This document shows, piece after piece, positions 12,142 through 18,767 of a stretch of 27,038 nt of DNA (the stretch's first letter is position 1; each line of letters begins with the position of its first letter). The notes under the pieces were generated by a model. The model was not told the origin of the DNA, made no database searches, and saw only the letters and a program-made list of their open reading frames with translations. Made by a program: the position numbers and the translations under genes. The DNA comes from a virus, in the IMG/VR virus record IMGVR_UViG_3300037517_002978, positions 1 to 27,038 of that record. One strand, written 5' to 3'.

Positions 12142-12501
12142 TCAGGCAACGTCGCCGTTATCCTCTTCATCGGTCGCCATCGCTCTAAGAAGGCGTAAAT
12201 CCGTGGCGCGTCCGCGCTTTACGATCTTGCCCACAATGCGCTTGATCTCGTCGGCTTGCTCCGGGGTGTAGGCCACAAGATCGGCCTCGTCGCAGTTCAG
12301 CGCGATGGCAAAGGCTCGCAATTGGTCGCTGTTATAGCGCCTTTTGCCCCGTTCCAGCTTCGACACGTCGGACTTGGACAGCTTCATAGCGGCGTCGCCC
12401 CATGATTCGGTGATGTCATTGACGCGATCGGCAAGCGCCTCTTGCGAGAGTTCGCGGTGGCGTCGCCACTCTTCAAGATACCAGCGGGTTCTATTGGGCA
12501 T
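12142..12501 (-). CDS. XRE-family phage repressor (CI-like)
   Basis: 119 residues from ATG 12501; the frame is open to 12594 but GGGAGG upstream and the divergent layout favour this start. Residues about 7-70 form an HTH_3 domain: LEEWRRHRELSQEALADRV, an inserted loop, then SKSDVSKLERGKRRY and LRAFAIALNCDEADL. The short C-terminal part (about 75-119) lacks a LexA-like peptidase, so cleavage-type induction is not expected. Divergent from the Cro/YdaS-like gene and followed by its own terminator: the expected layout of a lysogeny switch. It likely represses both early promoters. Confidence 0.75.
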   Translation of the reverse strand: MPNRTRWYLEEWRRHRELSQEALADRVNDITESWGDAAMKLSKSDVSKLERGKRRYNSDQLRAFAIALNCDEADLVAYTPEQADEIKRIVGKIVKRGRATDLRLLRAMATDEEDNGDVA

Positions 12502-12597
12502 AGCCCATTGTGCCAACCTCCCGCATGGCTGTCGTTGGCAGAGGAGGCGACAGGGCCGGCGTGGGGCTTGACCGGAGGGGTGGGCATAATGCACACT
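12495..12597. promoter_or_regulatory. immunity-switch operator/promoter region
   Basis: Between the divergent starts are TGGGCATA at 12495-12502 and again at 12581-12588, and TGCCAAC (12511-12517) inverted with GTTGGCA (12534-12540). A rightward TTGACC is at 12568-12573 and CATAAT at 12585-12590, which would give a very short leader for ATG 12606. The spacing of the two hexamers is not canonical, so the exact promoter is unresolved. Confidence 0.4.
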
Positions 12598-12605
12598 GCC
12601 TTACC

Positions 12606-12908
12606 ATGAGTCTCTCCCTTCTCAAATACTGTGAGTCTTTTGGCCTGACCGTCGCGGACGTAGCGCGCGAGGCCGATCTGGACCCGAAGTGGCTTTACAA
12701 GGTCGCCAAGGGAGAGCGGGGATTTTCCCCGGAGACCGCGGCGGCGATCGAGGCGGCGACCAAAGGGGTCGTTACGCCGTCCGATCTTAACAAAGCACGC
12801 ATGGATTGGCTCGCGGCAAATCCAGACGCGGCGCGGAAGAAAAAGCCGGAGGCTGGCAAGAAGGCCCCCAAGCGCCCTTTCGTAAGGGCTGAGGAGCCGG
12901 TGGCATGA
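12606..12908 (+). CDS. Cro/YdaS-like HTH regulator
   Basis: 100 residues from ATG 12606, with no clear Shine-Dalgarno sequence, so possibly nearly leaderless. Residues about 1-60 form an HTH (YCESFGLTVADVAREADLDP, KWLYKVAKGERGFSPETAAA), close to the YdaS/Cro style. The C-terminus is a basic Lys/Pro-rich tail with KKKPEAGKKAPKRP. Divergent from the repressor, so it is the likely lytic-side regulator and first gene of the rightward early region. Confidence 0.7.
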   Translation: MSLSLLKYCESFGLTVADVAREADLDPKWLYKVAKGERGFSPETAAAIEAATKGVVTPSDLNKARMDWLAANPDAARKKKPEAGKKAPKRPFVRAEEPVA

Positions 12909-12913
12909 CTGCC

Positions 12914-13228
12914 TCAGCTCTTGCTCTTGCTCTTGCTCTTGCTCTTGCTCTTGCTCTTGCTCTTGCTCTTAGCGGGGCGGGGCAGGGTGCCAGCCGTGAT
13001 CGGCTTGCCTTCTTGGAGCAAATGCACTTCGGCGCTTGGCCGCGCCAACAGCACGCCAAGCCGGGTGTAGAGATCGAGCGCGAACGCGGGCGTCATGTGA
13101 CCGTTGGCGATGTATTCGCCGCTACGGCCCTTCATGAGTATGCAGGGGCCATCCCAGTCCAGATGAACAAGCTCGCTGAACAGCGCAGCCGAGCCATCAA
13201 GGCGCGCATTCAAAGCCGCGATCGACAT
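12914..13228 (-). CDS. opposite-strand protein with C-terminal (Lys-Ser)9 tail
   Basis: 104 residues from ATG 13228, preceded by a textbook GGAGG with 6-base spacing on the minus strand. That favours it over the plus-strand ORF in the same DNA, which begins with an improbable Ala-Leu run. The body (1-86) is mixed alpha/beta with HLDWDGPCILMKGRSGEYIA and ALDLYTRLGVLLARPSAEVH; no family recognised. Residues 87-104 are nine Lys-Ser repeats from a hexanucleotide tandem repeat. It interrupts an otherwise rightward gene block. The basic tail could bind nucleic acid. Confidence 0.55.
   Translation of the reverse strand: MSIAALNARLDGSAALFSELVHLDWDGPCILMKGRSGEYIANGHMTPAFALDLYTRLGVLLARPSAEVHLLQEGKPITAGTLPRPAKSKSKSKSKSKSKSKSKS
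12917..12970 (+). repeat. hexanucleotide tandem repeat (GCTCTT)x9
   Basis: Nine perfect head-to-tail copies of GCTCTT. On the minus strand they encode Lys-Ser units at the C-terminus of the gene that stops at 12914. Slippage would change the tail length by two residues per unit without shifting the frame. Confidence 0.95.
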
Positions 13229-13302
13229 TCCAAGCCTCCGTTGTTCCCATCAGGGACCAATCCAAGCGTGTCCAATTTTTCTCGTCAAGGGGGAGCGTAG
13301 TG

Positions 13303-13626
13303 ATGGCTCCCGGCATCACCGAATCCAACGTGCTTTCGATCCTGCGTGCCTCTCGCATGACGGGCCATCGCATCACGCCAGACACCATTCACCGCGACGC
13401 GTTCCGCAAGCAGTGCGTTGAGCTTCGCCGCGCTGGGCTCGCGACAATCAAAAACGAGACGGTGTTCATCACCGCGAAGGGCTTCGGAAAAGCGTGGAGG
13501 AGGGCGCGTGAGCAAAGCGCATCGTCACGTCATGCAGAGCAACGCCGATCGCAAGATGGGGCGCTGGCGCCAGCGTTTGGCGAAACCACCGATCACAAAA
13601 CGGAGAAAAGCAATGGCCTTGAATAG
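13303..13626 (+). CDS. small winged-helix-like protein
   Basis: 107 residues from ATG 13303 (a GTG at 13300 is adjacent), following GGGGGAG. Residues about 1-65 look like a winged helix: ESNVLSILRASRMTGHRITP, then CVELRRAGLATIKNETVFIT and a strand-like end. The last 40 residues are low complexity and overlap the next gene by 119 bases, so the C-terminal tail is doubtful as functional. Probably a DNA-binding early protein. Confidence 0.5.
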   Translation: MAPGITESNVLSILRASRMTGHRITPDTIHRDAFRKQCVELRRAGLATIKNETVFITAKGFGKAWRRAREQSASSRHAEQRRSQDGALAPAFGETTDHKTEKSNGLE

Positions 13627-13858
13627 CGAGCAGCCAGAAAATCCTCTCATCGCGCGCGCCGCGCAAACCGTGAGCGATACGTACTTCATCGAGTCATGGG
13701 GTCTCGACGGCGGCATGACCGCGCTCCGCAACAAGATCGAGTTCTATCAGCGAGTGCTCGCGGAGACCGAAGCCTTCGCCGCCACGCTCACACCCGAAGA
13801 GTACGCGTCGATCGCACTGATGCCGACACGCGAGGTCGCCTCCGCGACGAAAGCATAG
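13508..13858 (+). CDS. small protein, unknown; two possible starts
   Basis: 116 residues from GTG 13508 behind GGAGGAGG, or 81 residues from ATG 13613 behind GGAG with 7-base spacing. The extra N-terminal part is strongly basic, including the sequence RWRQRLAKPPITKRRK. The common part is helical and acidic (IARAAQTVSDTYFIESWGLD, NKIEFYQRVLAETEAFA). No family recognised. Both start signals are good, so two products from one frame are conceivable. Confidence 0.5.
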   Translation: MSKAHRHVMQSNADRKMGRWRQRLAKPPITKRRKAMALNSEQPENPLIARAAQTVSDTYFIESWGLDGGMTALRNKIEFYQRVLAETEAFAATLTPEEYASIALMPTREVASATKA

Positions 13859-13902
13859 CGGCGCGGTCTGGTGGAATCTCCGACAACAGGAGCTAGGGGC
13901 GA

Positions 13903-14088
13903 ATGGACATTTGGCATTTGGTTTTTCTGGCCGTCGCTGCTGGCGCGACTGGCTTGGCTTGGGGCTACCGCGGTCAACGCGACATCGAGCGCGAGCAAGT
14001 GACCTTCTTGCGCGCGCAAGGCGGATACAAAGAGCCGCCGGCGCAATCGACATCAAAGGATGTTGCTCCTTTCCGGGGGGCGCGTTGA
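13903..14088 (+). CDS. single-pass membrane small protein
   Basis: 61 residues behind AGGAG and a short spacer. An N-terminal hydrophobic helix (about 2-20, IWHLVFLAVAAGATGLAWGY) is followed by a charged cytoplasmic tail. Stop and next start overlap as TGATG. Function unknown. Confidence 0.5.
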   Translation: MDIWHLVFLAVAAGATGLAWGYRGQRDIEREQVTFLRAQGGYKEPPAQSTSKDVAPFRGAR

Positions 14089-14423
14089 TGCCTCTCACTC
14101 CAACACGCGATTGGCTCCCCATCATGCGCGATGCGAAGGCTCGCGGGATTCACCGCGCTCAAGTCGCAAGAGAGCAGGGCGTTTCAGCGCCGACTGTCTC
14201 CAAGTGGTGCAGCTTCTATCGCATCGATCTTCCGAAAGGGACAACACGGCGCGCGATTGCGGACTGGCCTGTTGTTCTCGCTGACGCAGCCAAGCGCGGG
14301 CTTACCCTGAAAGAGGTGGCTTACGATAACAATGTCTCTCGCCCTTGCGTGTGCAGGCACACAAAGCGCTTGGGCATTTCGCTCAAAGGCCAACACCATA
14401 CCCCTCGCGCGAGGGCCGCATGA
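14088..14423 (+). CDS. HTH protein with two HTH-like repeats
   Basis: 111 residues from ATG 14088 (TGATG overlap). Two similar segments are seen: AKARGIHRAQVAREQGVSAP with TVSKWCSFYRID (about 16-47), and AAKRGLTLKEVAYDNNVSRP with CVCRHTKRLGI (about 63-95). Each has HTH spacing. It appears to be a duplicated DNA-binding module, likely an early regulator. ATGA-coupled to the next gene. Confidence 0.6.
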   Translation: MPLTPTRDWLPIMRDAKARGIHRAQVAREQGVSAPTVSKWCSFYRIDLPKGTTRRAIADWPVVLADAAKRGLTLKEVAYDNNVSRPCVCRHTKRLGISLKGQHHTPRARAA

Positions 14424-14620
14424 CGGACTTCCCAAACTTCGGGGAAATCCCCGGTCACGTCACGCTCTACGACGTGCAGCGCGAAGCTAAGCAACGCGCA
14501 AAGGACGAAGCGAAAGCTCTCATCCTCAACGAGCTTCTTTACGTCACCACAGACGAAAACGGCCGCCATCTTTCTGAGAGAAAATGGCGAAAGCATTACG
14601 CCTTAATCGAGAGGCTTTGA
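14420..14620 (+). CDS. small protein, unknown
   Basis: 66 residues from ATG 14420 (ATGA overlap with the previous stop). Helical middle (DVQREAKQRAKDEAKALILN) and a basic end with ERKWRKHYALIERL. Near-abutting the next gene (one-base gap). No family recognised. Confidence 0.55.
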   Translation: MTDFPNFGEIPGHVTLYDVQREAKQRAKDEAKALILNELLYVTTDENGRHLSERKWRKHYALIERL

Positions 14621-14621
14621 A

Positions 14622-14828
14622 ATGACCCCAGAACAAGACCGCGACAAGATCAGCGTTCTCTTTGAGGACACTGGCGTTCACGAGAGAGCGGCCAACATCC
14701 TCAACGCAGCGCTGGCGCAGCTACAGGCTCGCCTTTGCTACACGCGCGAGGAAGCCAAGGCCGCGATGCGTGCTCACGTCTCAGCCCCGCGCAAACGCCG
14801 TCAGCGCTCAGAGGATGCTCACGCATGA
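14622..14828 (+). CDS. small protein, unknown
   Basis: 68 residues. Charged helices (RDKISVLFEDTGVHERAANI, LNAALAQLQARLCYTREEAK) and a basic C-terminus containing APRKRRQRSEDAHA. ATGA-coupled to the DUF3310 gene. No family recognised. Confidence 0.55.
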   Translation: MTPEQDRDKISVLFEDTGVHERAANILNAALAQLQARLCYTREEAKAAMRAHVSAPRKRRQRSEDAHA

Positions 14829-15208
14829 GCGATCCCGTAAATCATCCCAAGCACTATCAGCGCGCGGACGGCTTCGAGTGCATCGAGCTTGTTGAGCAGT
14901 TGCCCTTTTGTGAAGGCAACGCGATCAAGTACATCTTTCGTGCTGGCCTCAAGGGCTCGACCATCGAGGATCTGCGCAAGGCGCTCTGGTACGTCGATCG
15001 CGCTGACACGTCCGACAATGCGCTCTCGTTCTGCAAGACAGAGCCTCTGGTCGCTTCGCTTCACCGCGCCGCCGAAGGCTTCACCGACAAGCATCAACGC
15101 ATGGCGATCCTCGCTATTGGCGCTGGTGATCGCGCCCTCGCGCGCCGGCACATCGAAGCGATGATTGAAGATGCTGCGCTCGCAAGCGCTCAGGAGGCGG
15201 CCGCGTAA
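14825..15208 (+). CDS. DUF3310 (SaV-like) nucleotide-kinase-associated phage protein
   Basis: 127 residues. Residues 4-60 match DUF3310: PVNHPKHYQ (4-12), GFECIELVEQLPFCEGNAIK (16-35), YIFRAGLKGS, then IEDLRKALWYVDRA. Members occur widely in phages and are often annotated as SaV-like or nucleotide-kinase-associated; no firm biochemical role is established. The C-terminal half (about 70-127) is Ala-rich and helical. Last gene before a terminator. Confidence 0.8.
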   Translation: MSDPVNHPKHYQRADGFECIELVEQLPFCEGNAIKYIFRAGLKGSTIEDLRKALWYVDRADTSDNALSFCKTEPLVASLHRAAEGFTDKHQRMAILAIGAGDRALARRHIEAMIEDAALASAQEAAA

Positions 15209-15214
15209 ACGAAA

Positions 15215-15253
15215 GGAGCGCGCCAGCGGACAAGGCTGACGCGCTCCGATTTT
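15215..15253 (+). terminator. intrinsic terminator ending the first rightward early operon
   Basis: GGAGCGCG (15215-15222) pairs with CGCGCTCC (15240-15247), and CAGC (15224-15227) with GCTG (15235-15238) inside it, followed by GATTTT. Strong stem and T-run at the end of the DUF3310 gene. The replication block downstream therefore needs its own promoter or antitermination. Confidence 0.75.
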
Positions 15254-15316
15254 CCGATCCCTTGCAGAGACCAATTTTTCGCGCCGCCCAGCGCGATCAA
15301 CACACGAGGAAGAACC

Positions 15317-15535
15317 GTGCGAAGCACAACCTATATACACCCCGACGCGGCGACGCACAAGATAGCGGTCAAGCCCGACGCCACCGCTAATTACAGTCGA
15401 TCTGTGCAACCCCGCCTCAGCGACCCCGCGTCCCATGCTGAGGAAATGTCTCAACTCCAATCACAAGCCCAAGCCGCGTTCCAAACAGGGGAGCACGGTG
15501 GGGGGATGCAATGTGAAATCGGGGCGCGCTCATGA
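15317..15535 (+). CDS. small protein ahead of the replication initiator, unknown
   Basis: 72 residues from GTG 15317, preceded by GAGGAAGAA. Polar, His/Ala/Ser-rich, with no obvious domain (MRSTTYIHPDAATHKIAV). Its stop overlaps the initiator start as ATGA, which supports it as a translated leader gene. Function unknown. Confidence 0.5.
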   Translation: MRSTTYIHPDAATHKIAVKPDATANYSRSVQPRLSDPASHAEEMSQLQSQAQAAFQTGEHGGGMQCEIGARS

Positions 15536-16386
15536 GCTGCGCCGTTCTCCTCCACTTCGCTGACGACACCCGTATCACCAGCACTCAGTTCCGCGTGCTC
15601 GGGCTCATCTTGAAGGGCTACTCAAAGCGCGCCGACATGGCCGCGAAGGTCAACAAGACCGTCGTGACTGTCGCCCGGGCGATCGACGCTCTGGTCAAGC
15701 TGGGCATTGTTGAGCGGGAAACCGTCAAGGGAAAGCCGAGCAAGCTCCGTATCTCGACCCGTATCATGGACGCCGTGCGCGTGCTCGAAGCGGACGCCGC
15801 GACCCGTATCACTGATGCGACTAGTAACACTGGTGATACGACTACCCGTATCATTAATGATACGACCCAAATAACCCGTATCACCAATGATCCGACCACC
15901 CGTATCGCTGGTGATCCGACTGCGCCAAATGATACGGGTCAGTCTGTGGATAACCCGCCTCGCGGGGATGTAAGCACGGGCGCGCGCGCGCAAACACAAC
16001 CTTCTAATACTACAATACCTAGATCTGATCTGATCGTATCGAAGGCGATGATCGATGCGCTGATCGCCCGAGCTGGCGACGGCTGCAACCCGACCCACGG
16101 CGACGTTCACAGCGGCGCAGAGCTGACACGGCTCTTGCGCGGCGGTTGCACCTGGGAGGACATCGAGTTCGCCACAGACAGGTTAGCGGCTTCGTTCCGT
16201 CGGCGCGGCCAGCGCTTCGGCACATGGACGCTGCTCGAAGAGCACGCGGTCAAAATCCGCGACCGCCGCTTGGCTGGATTGCCGGCGCCCACAACGCCGT
16301 CACCGACCGCATCTTGGGACTCGCGACCGCGCCGCAACGGCCCATACGGCGCCAACGGCATCGCGCCGATGGTGGGCGTAGGCTGA
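15532..16386 (+). CDS. phage replication initiator (O-like) with internal origin
   Basis: 284 residues. Residues about 15-75 form a winged helix (TSTQFRVLGLILKGYSKRAD, VNKTVVTVARAIDALVKLGI, VERETVKGKPSKLRI). Residues about 75-140 are a Thr/Asp-rich linker with repeated TRI-x-x-D units, encoded by DNA iterons. A conserved-looking C-terminal domain spans about 165-250 (DALIARAGDGCNPTHGD, WEDIEFATDRLAASFRRRGQ), then a Pro-rich end. An initiator whose gene contains the iterons it would bind, followed by primase and helicase genes, matches the lambda O arrangement by design, not by sequence identity. Confidence 0.65.
   Translation: MSCAVLLHFADDTRITSTQFRVLGLILKGYSKRADMAAKVNKTVVTVARAIDALVKLGIVERETVKGKPSKLRISTRIMDAVRVLEADAATRITDATSNTGDTTTRIINDTTQITRITNDPTTRIAGDPTAPNDTGQSVDNPPRGDVSTGARAQTQPSNTTIPRSDLIVSKAMIDALIARAGDGCNPTHGDVHSGAELTRLLRGGCTWEDIEFATDRLAASFRRRGQRFGTWTLLEEHAVKIRDRRLAGLPAPTTPSPTASWDSRPRRNGPYGANGIAPMVGVG
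15757..16041 (+). other. candidate replication origin: iterons, DnaA box, AT-rich stretch
   Basis: ACCCGTATCA occurs at 15757, 15802, 15844 and 15874, as ACCCGTATCG at 15898, and inverted at 15930-15939; an outlying copy is at 15568. Several copies are followed by TGAT(A/C/G)CGAC, making imperfect dyads, with one perfect 16-base palindrome GTATCATTAATGATAC at 15848-15863. A perfect consensus DnaA box (TGTGGATAA, reverse of TTATCCACA) is at 15945-15953. The stretch 15994-16041 is about 62% A+T by my count, in very GC-rich surroundings, and could be the unwinding element. Confidence 0.65.
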
Positions 16387-16392
16387 TGCGCG

Positions 16393-16740
16393 ATGAGCAA
16401 ACTCTCCGACTTCGGCATCAAGCCGCGCGGCCCGGGCAAGAGCTGGAAACAGACCTGTCCGCGCTGCAGCCATCTTCGCAAGAAGAAAACCGATCACTGC
16501 CTCAGCGTGACGACTGGACCGGCGCAATCTTCGTCGGGCTGGATCGATCCTGGGGTTTCGATTTTCCTTTGCCACAACTGCGGCTGGAAGGATCGCGCTG
16601 ATGAACGCGACCCTGAAGGCGGCGACACCGCCAAGCGGCCTCAGCGCTACCGCGCGAGCGTTCCTAGAAGCCCGTGGCTTGGACACGGAACTGTGCGAAC
16701 GTCTGGGGCTAACAAGCGGCCCAGATCGCGGTGGTCGTGA
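16393..16740 (+). CDS. primase zinc-finger protein, split from the TOPRIM-helicase
   Basis: 115 residues. Residues 18-65 form a primase-type zinc domain: Cys22 and Cys25 (CPRC), Cys36 in DHCLSV, Cys60 and Cys63 (CHNC). In T7-like primase-helicases this domain is the N-terminus of one protein. Here the frame changes: the TOPRIM-helicase starts at 16601 in another frame, while this frame runs on to 16740. The last 46 residues are a low-complexity read of the helicase gene start. A sequencing indel, a natural split, or a programmed frameshift could explain this; no obvious slippery heptamer is seen. Confidence 0.6.
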   Translation: MSKLSDFGIKPRGPGKSWKQTCPRCSHLRKKKTDHCLSVTTGPAQSSSGWIDPGVSIFLCHNCGWKDRADERDPEGGDTAKRPQRYRASVPRSPWLGHGTVRTSGANKRPRSRWS

Positions 16741-18190
16741 GTGGCTAGCGATCCCCTATGAGCGCGCCGGCGCCCGGGTAAACCGCAAGTTCCGCGCAAT
16801 CGATGCCAAGGACTTCCGCCAAGACAAAGGCGGCGAACAAGTCTTCTGGCGTCACGACTGCATCGTTGATGAAGGCTTGGCCGATCAACCGCTCATCATC
16901 ACCGAAGGCGAGTTCGACGCGATCGCCGCGATCCAAGCTGGCTACTGGCGCACTCTCTCGATCCCGGGCGGCGGCAACGCGCAAGCGCAAGCGGAGGCGC
17001 GCACGTCAGGCAAGTACGCCTGCATCGCCGCGGCGCAACCCGGGCTGGATAAGATCAAGCACGTCATCATCGCTACCGATGGCGACGGGGTAGGGGCGGC
17101 GACGCTCACGGACCTAACGAGCCTGCTAGGGCCGGCGCGCTGCCAGTTCGTCAGCTATCCGCCCGGGTGCAAGGATCTGAACGATGTCCTGCTGAAGCAC
17201 GGCGCCGAAGGCGTGCGCGCGTGCATTGATGGCGCAAAGTGGGTGCGCGTCGCCGGCGTCCATAAGCTTTTCGATCTGCCGCCATTGCCGCCGCTCGAAA
17301 CCTGGCGCTCGCACATCCACAAGCCGATCGATGATCTCTTGCCGATTTGCCCGGGGCATCTCTCGGTTTGGACGGGCATCCCCGGGCACGGCAAGTCATC
17401 GCTGCTGAACGCGATCGTGTGGTCAATCTCCGACCGCGACGGGACGCGCATCGCTCACGGCACATTCGAGGCCTCGCCTCAGCGCGAGTACTTGGAGGAT
17501 TGCACCGGCTTTCATCTAGGCAAGCCGGCAAGCGACGCCACCGATCAAGAGCGCGAGATGGCCCGCCAGTGGGTGCAAGAGCGCATCACCTTCATCGTCT
17601 CGGACGGCTATGTCGGCCCGGGCAATGAAGAGTTCTTCGATGCTGACCTTGACTGGTTCTTCGAGGGCGCGCGCACGGCCGTTGTTCGGGACGGATGCCG
17701 CATCGTGATCTTGGACCCGTGGTCTCAGATCGAGCACGCCCGCACCAATGCCGAGCCAGAGACGACCTACATCCAGCGCAGCATCCGCCGCGCCAAGTCG
17801 TTCGCGCGCACGTTCGATGTCCACGTTGCGATTGTCGCGCACCCCAGCAAGCAGCGCCGGATGGAAGATGGCTCTTACGCCATGCCGGAAGGCTACGAGA
17901 TCAGCGGCTCGGCGCACTGGTTCAACGGCGTTGATCTTGGCGTCACGGTCCACCGCGCGCCGCCGCTCATCCTTGATGATGACAGCGGAAACTGGATGCC
18001 TGATCCAAAGTCCACGCGCGTCCTGATCCGGGCTTGGAAGAAAAAGAACCACCGCATCATGGGCAAGCCCGGCGACGCTTACGCATCGTTCGACTCCAAC
18101 ACCGGCCGCTACTCCTCAGCCGAGCACTGGGAAGAGCGCACCCAACCAAAACGCTACGCAAAACCACCGGAGAATCGCCGTGACGATTGA
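16601..18190 (+). CDS. TOPRIM primase-helicase (T7 gp4-like, without zinc domain)
   Basis: 529 residues from ATG 16601, preceded by GGAAGG with 9-base spacing. The TOPRIM domain (about 85-200) shows ITEGEFDA (Glu102, Glu104, Asp106) and ATDGDG (Asp160, Asp162), the metal-binding signature. The helicase domain (about 235-460) shows Walker A GIPGHGKSS (259-267), Walker B-like RIVILDPWSQIE (367-378) and a motif with His/Ser, IVAHPSK (411-417), as in DnaB-type ring helicases. It would unwind the fork and synthesise primers, recruited by the initiator just upstream. The C-terminus is basic. The next gene overlaps by 11 bases. Confidence 0.85.
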   Translation: MNATLKAATPPSGLSATARAFLEARGLDTELCERLGLTSGPDRGGREWLAIPYERAGARVNRKFRAIDAKDFRQDKGGEQVFWRHDCIVDEGLADQPLIITEGEFDAIAAIQAGYWRTLSIPGGGNAQAQAEARTSGKYACIAAAQPGLDKIKHVIIATDGDGVGAATLTDLTSLLGPARCQFVSYPPGCKDLNDVLLKHGAEGVRACIDGAKWVRVAGVHKLFDLPPLPPLETWRSHIHKPIDDLLPICPGHLSVWTGIPGHGKSSLLNAIVWSISDRDGTRIAHGTFEASPQREYLEDCTGFHLGKPASDATDQEREMARQWVQERITFIVSDGYVGPGNEEFFDADLDWFFEGARTAVVRDGCRIVILDPWSQIEHARTNAEPETTYIQRSIRRAKSFARTFDVHVAIVAHPSKQRRMEDGSYAMPEGYEISGSAHWFNGVDLGVTVHRAPPLILDDDSGNWMPDPKSTRVLIRAWKKKNHRIMGKPGDAYASFDSNTGRYSSAEHWEERTQPKRYAKPPENRRDD

Positions 18191-18767
18191 GGCGCGCATT
18201 TCATCGCTCTTGCGCGAGGGCATAGAAGAGCACCAGCAGACGGTCGCCTTCTGGGCTGAGAACACCTATGCGGACCTGGCTGCAAACTGCCAGAGCCCCA
18301 TAGAGCGCCTGTTGCTGGCGCCGCTCATGTTCATTTGGCCGCAGTGCCTGTCTCCGCGGTACGAAGGCCCGGGCGATCGTGAGCGCGAAGCGCGGCTCTA
18401 TGCCCAGTATCGCGTCGGTGATCGCAAACTTGACTTCGCCTACATCGTGACGCCGCTGCAAGAGCCGTGGGAAATCAGGCTCGGCATCGAGTGCGACGGT
18501 CACGAGTATCATTCGAGCGTCGAGCAGAAGGCCAACGACAACGAGCGCACCATCGAGGTCGTCTCGGAGCAGGGCTTCAACATCATCCGCTTCTCAGGCT
18601 CGCAGATCAGCCGCGACCCGAAGGCCTGTGCCGCCAAGGTGGCCGAAGCCGTTGACGGCATCTTCCAGAGCAACGTGTTCGCCTATGTGAAGCGCAAGAA
18701 CACGGACGCCTATCGCGGCATGATTGGCCCGCTTCTCTCCAACATCGCGGAAGGGGATGTGCCATGA
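18180..18767 (+). CDS. Vsr/DUF559-type PD-(D/E)XK nuclease-like protein
   Basis: 195 residues from GTG 18180. The fold signature is visible: an N-terminal helix with SPIERLLLAPL (Glu42), then RKLDFAYIV (Asp85), LGIECDGHEYH (Glu104, Asp106), then a helix with KANDNERTIEVVSEQGF and the strand IIRFSGSQISRDP (Arg137). These are the features of DUF559/very-short-patch-repair-like endonucleases. In the replication operon it may resolve or nick DNA intermediates or degrade host DNA. An ATGA overlap couples it to the next gene. Confidence 0.7.
   Translation: MTIEARISSLLREGIEEHQQTVAFWAENTYADLAANCQSPIERLLLAPLMFIWPQCLSPRYEGPGDREREARLYAQYRVGDRKLDFAYIVTPLQEPWEIRLGIECDGHEYHSSVEQKANDNERTIEVVSEQGFNIIRFSGSQISRDPKACAAKVAEAVDGIFQSNVFAYVKRKNTDAYRGMIGPLLSNIAEGDVP

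Noticed and set aside
12606-12640. Two GAGTC (GANTC-type) sites at the Cro-like gene start as GcrA/CcrM control
   Set aside because: GANTC sites are too common to claim enrichment without counting the whole genome.
12905-13300. 131-codon plus-strand ORF beginning with an Ala-Leu run
   Set aside because: Composition is unnatural after the repeat; the minus-strand frame has GGAGG, normal composition and codon bias. An ATGA overlap with the upstream gene leaves slight doubt.
15799-15940. CRISPR-like array (short repeated units)
   Set aside because: Units are 10-24 bases with irregular 24-42 base spacing, inside a coding frame; they fit iterons, not CRISPR repeats.
16580-16620. Programmed ribosomal frameshift joining the primase zinc finger and helicase
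   Set aside because: No slippery heptamer or obvious downstream pseudoknot; a separate start with ribosome-binding site explains the helicase. Kept as a question in findings only.
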